A stretch of DNA of 64,000 nt from Shewanella sp. VB17 (GTDB lineage: Bacteria; Pseudomonadota; Gammaproteobacteria; Enterobacterales; Shewanellaceae): NCBI RefSeq assembly GCF_013248905.1, contig NZ_JABRVS010000001.1, positions 2,480,001 through 2,544,000 of the forward strand, read 5' to 3'. Below, piece by piece: positions 62,909 through 64,000 of this stretch. Made by a program: the position numbers and the translations under genes. Each line of letters starts with the position of its first letter. Position 1 is the stretch's first letter. The notes under the pieces are model-generated. The model worked only from the letters and a program-made list of their open reading frames with translations, was not told the origin of the DNA and ran no database searches.

Positions 62909-64000
62909 GTGGATAAATCAATATTACTCAATATCGTTAATTCCCAAATGCTGGATTCAGGCTTATTGCCTTTTGTCAGATTCAGTAAAGAAGGTGGGCT
63001 GCTTGGTAGTGATACCAATGCTGATTGGCAATTAAAAGATAGGTTAAATCAAGTTCGACATCAACATTGCCGTATTGTTTGGCTAGATGAACAGTTTTGC
63101 CTCGAAGATCTCTGTGGTGAAGTGTTTATTAACAATGCTTCTATGCCTGTTGGGGTGAACCGTTTTGCCAGTCTTAATGAGAATGATGAAATCAATGTTG
63201 GCCCTTATAAGGTCAGAATATCATTAGGGCAGGGTACGAATGACGCTAGCTCAATGAGCCATCGCATATCGGAACTGTTTAGTGAAAATAATTTTGCTGA
63301 TTTGATGAGTGAGTCTTCGTCTGAAGTTGCGCACGATCATAATGATATTTCCATTGACGATCCTATGTTAGCACTAGATGCATTGCAGCAAAAATCACTA
63401 GAGAACACATTAAGTTTTGCATCTAAGCAAGCAGACAAAGTTGACAATAATAGTCTAATCGATGACCAATATTCGATTAGCGATAAAGAGCTAACCGTGC
63501 AAGCTGATTCCGAATATACCGCTGATTCTGCGATTGCATTAACACAACACACTTACTTGGATAATTTTACCATGGATGAGAATACGCTAGATTTGTTGGA
63601 ATCTGAATTACATGCTGAACTGGACATAGATCTGGCCAAAAACAGTACATTCACAGGCGAGCATATTACCGCTGGCCCTCTATTTCGTGGCCTAGGTACA
63701 CAAGTTGGCGATGTCCGAAATAGCGCACAAATGCAAGCTATTGCAGTGGATTTAGGCTCGGCATTAAAAGCGGCTATTACAGGGCTACTTTCGTTGCATA
63801 GCACGGCAAATCAAAGCCGTTACGAGCTAATGAATAAAAATTTACAACCAATTGAAGATAATCCGCTTCGATTGGGTCTAGATTATGAAGAAACAATCAA
63901 TACCCTGTTTTCTTATGACAGGAGCCCGGTTCATTTATCATCAGAAGCGGCTATTACCGAAAGTATCCAATCTGTTGAACATCATAATGAAGCGGTTCAA
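62909..64000 (+). CDS. Type VI-associated FHA protein (TagH/VasC type), N-terminal part, cut by window edge
   Basis: A reading frame starts at GTG 62909, with GAGG seven bases upstream, and stays open to the window edge (364 codons). It begins VDKSILLNIVNSQMLDSGLL and has an FHA domain in residues about 1-110 (LGSDTNADWQLKDRLNQVRH, CLEDLCGEVFINN, INVGPYKVRI). A serine- and aspartate-rich linker follows, then the type VI FHA C-terminal part starts near residue 265 (NSAQMQAIAVDLGSALKAAITGLLSLHS). The gene order tssB-C-E-F-G-fha matches the Vibrio cholerae vip/vas cluster. FHA proteins read threonine phosphorylation in some type VI systems; whether a kinase is present lies outside the window. 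Confidence 0.9.
   Translation, partial: MDKSILLNIVNSQMLDSGLLPFVRFSKEGGLLGSDTNADWQLKDRLNQVRHQHCRIVWLDEQFCLEDLCGEVFINNASMPVGVNRFASLNENDEINVGPYKVRISLGQGTNDASSMSHRISELFSENNFADLMSESSSEVAHDHNDISIDDPMLALDALQQKSLENTLSFASKQADKVDNNSLIDDQYSISDKELTVQADSEYTADSAIALTQHTYLDNFTMDENTLDLLESELHAELDIDLAKNSTFTGEHITAGPLFRGLGTQVGDVRNSAQMQAIAVDLGSALKAAITGLLSLHSTANQSRYELMNKNLQPIEDNPLRLGLDYEETINTLFSYDRSPVHLSSEAAITESIQSVEHHNEAVQ

Noticed and set aside
1..64000. CRISPR arrays, tRNA or rRNA genes
   Set aside because: No regularly spaced short repeats with unique spacers, and no tRNA-like or rRNA sequence, was recognised by eye; a covariance search was not possible.

Overview
The window looks like a chromosomal segment of a marine Shewanella (Gammaproteobacteria, Alteromonadales). 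The signs are moderate-to-low G+C, the hexR / zwf-pgl-edd-eda Entner-Doudoroff locus, an H-NOX with its hybrid kinase, a DUF4212/VC_2705-type sodium symporter beside a cNMP-CBS-DUF294 protein, and the rne / rluC and yceD-rpmF-plsX-fabHDG-acpP-fabF order known from Gammaproteobacteria. The species cannot be named from this sequence alone.

Layout. 1-3436: the start of rsmF (cut by the window edge), a fused SpmA/SpmB-like membrane protein, dgkA and an exported ATP-dependent DNA ligase. 3437-14147: an accessory island. It holds a PAS-GGDEF cyclase, dispersed and tandem repeats, three integron-like gene cassettes (DHFR-fold protein, GNAT acetyltransferase, alpha/beta hydrolase) with attC-like sites, an IS110/IS1111-type element with a probable bridge-RNA region, a RAYT/Y1 transposase gene, a fragment of one IS91-type transposase, and an intact two-gene IS91-type element. 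No integron integrase is present, so the cassettes form a CALIN-like cluster.

14148-32040: core genes for ribosome assembly (rbgA-like GTPase), repair of oxidised methionine (msrBA fusion), sulfate-type anion transport (SulP), RNase E with a large 13-unit peptide repeat, rluC, yceF, and the L32/fatty acid synthesis cluster. 32041-37152: a two-subunit sodium/solute symporter and a cNMP-CBS-nucleotidyltransferase protein, probably linked to short-chain carboxylate uptake. 37188-39476: NO-sensing H-NOX and its kinase. 39853-50355: central redox and sugar metabolism (pntAB, pykA, hexR, zwf-pgl-edd-eda). 50452-56847: ecotin, a phosphoethanolamine transferase, a GGDEF protein and a Pat-type acetyltransferase. 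57668-64000: the first six genes of a type VI secretion cluster (tssB, tssC, tssE, tssF, tssG and an FHA gene cut by the edge).

The most interesting part is 5332-13417. Recombination sites of an integron, an RNA-guided IS110-family element, and IS91-type elements sit against one another, and the same 82-bp attC-containing block occurs next to both the IS110 element and the IS91 element.
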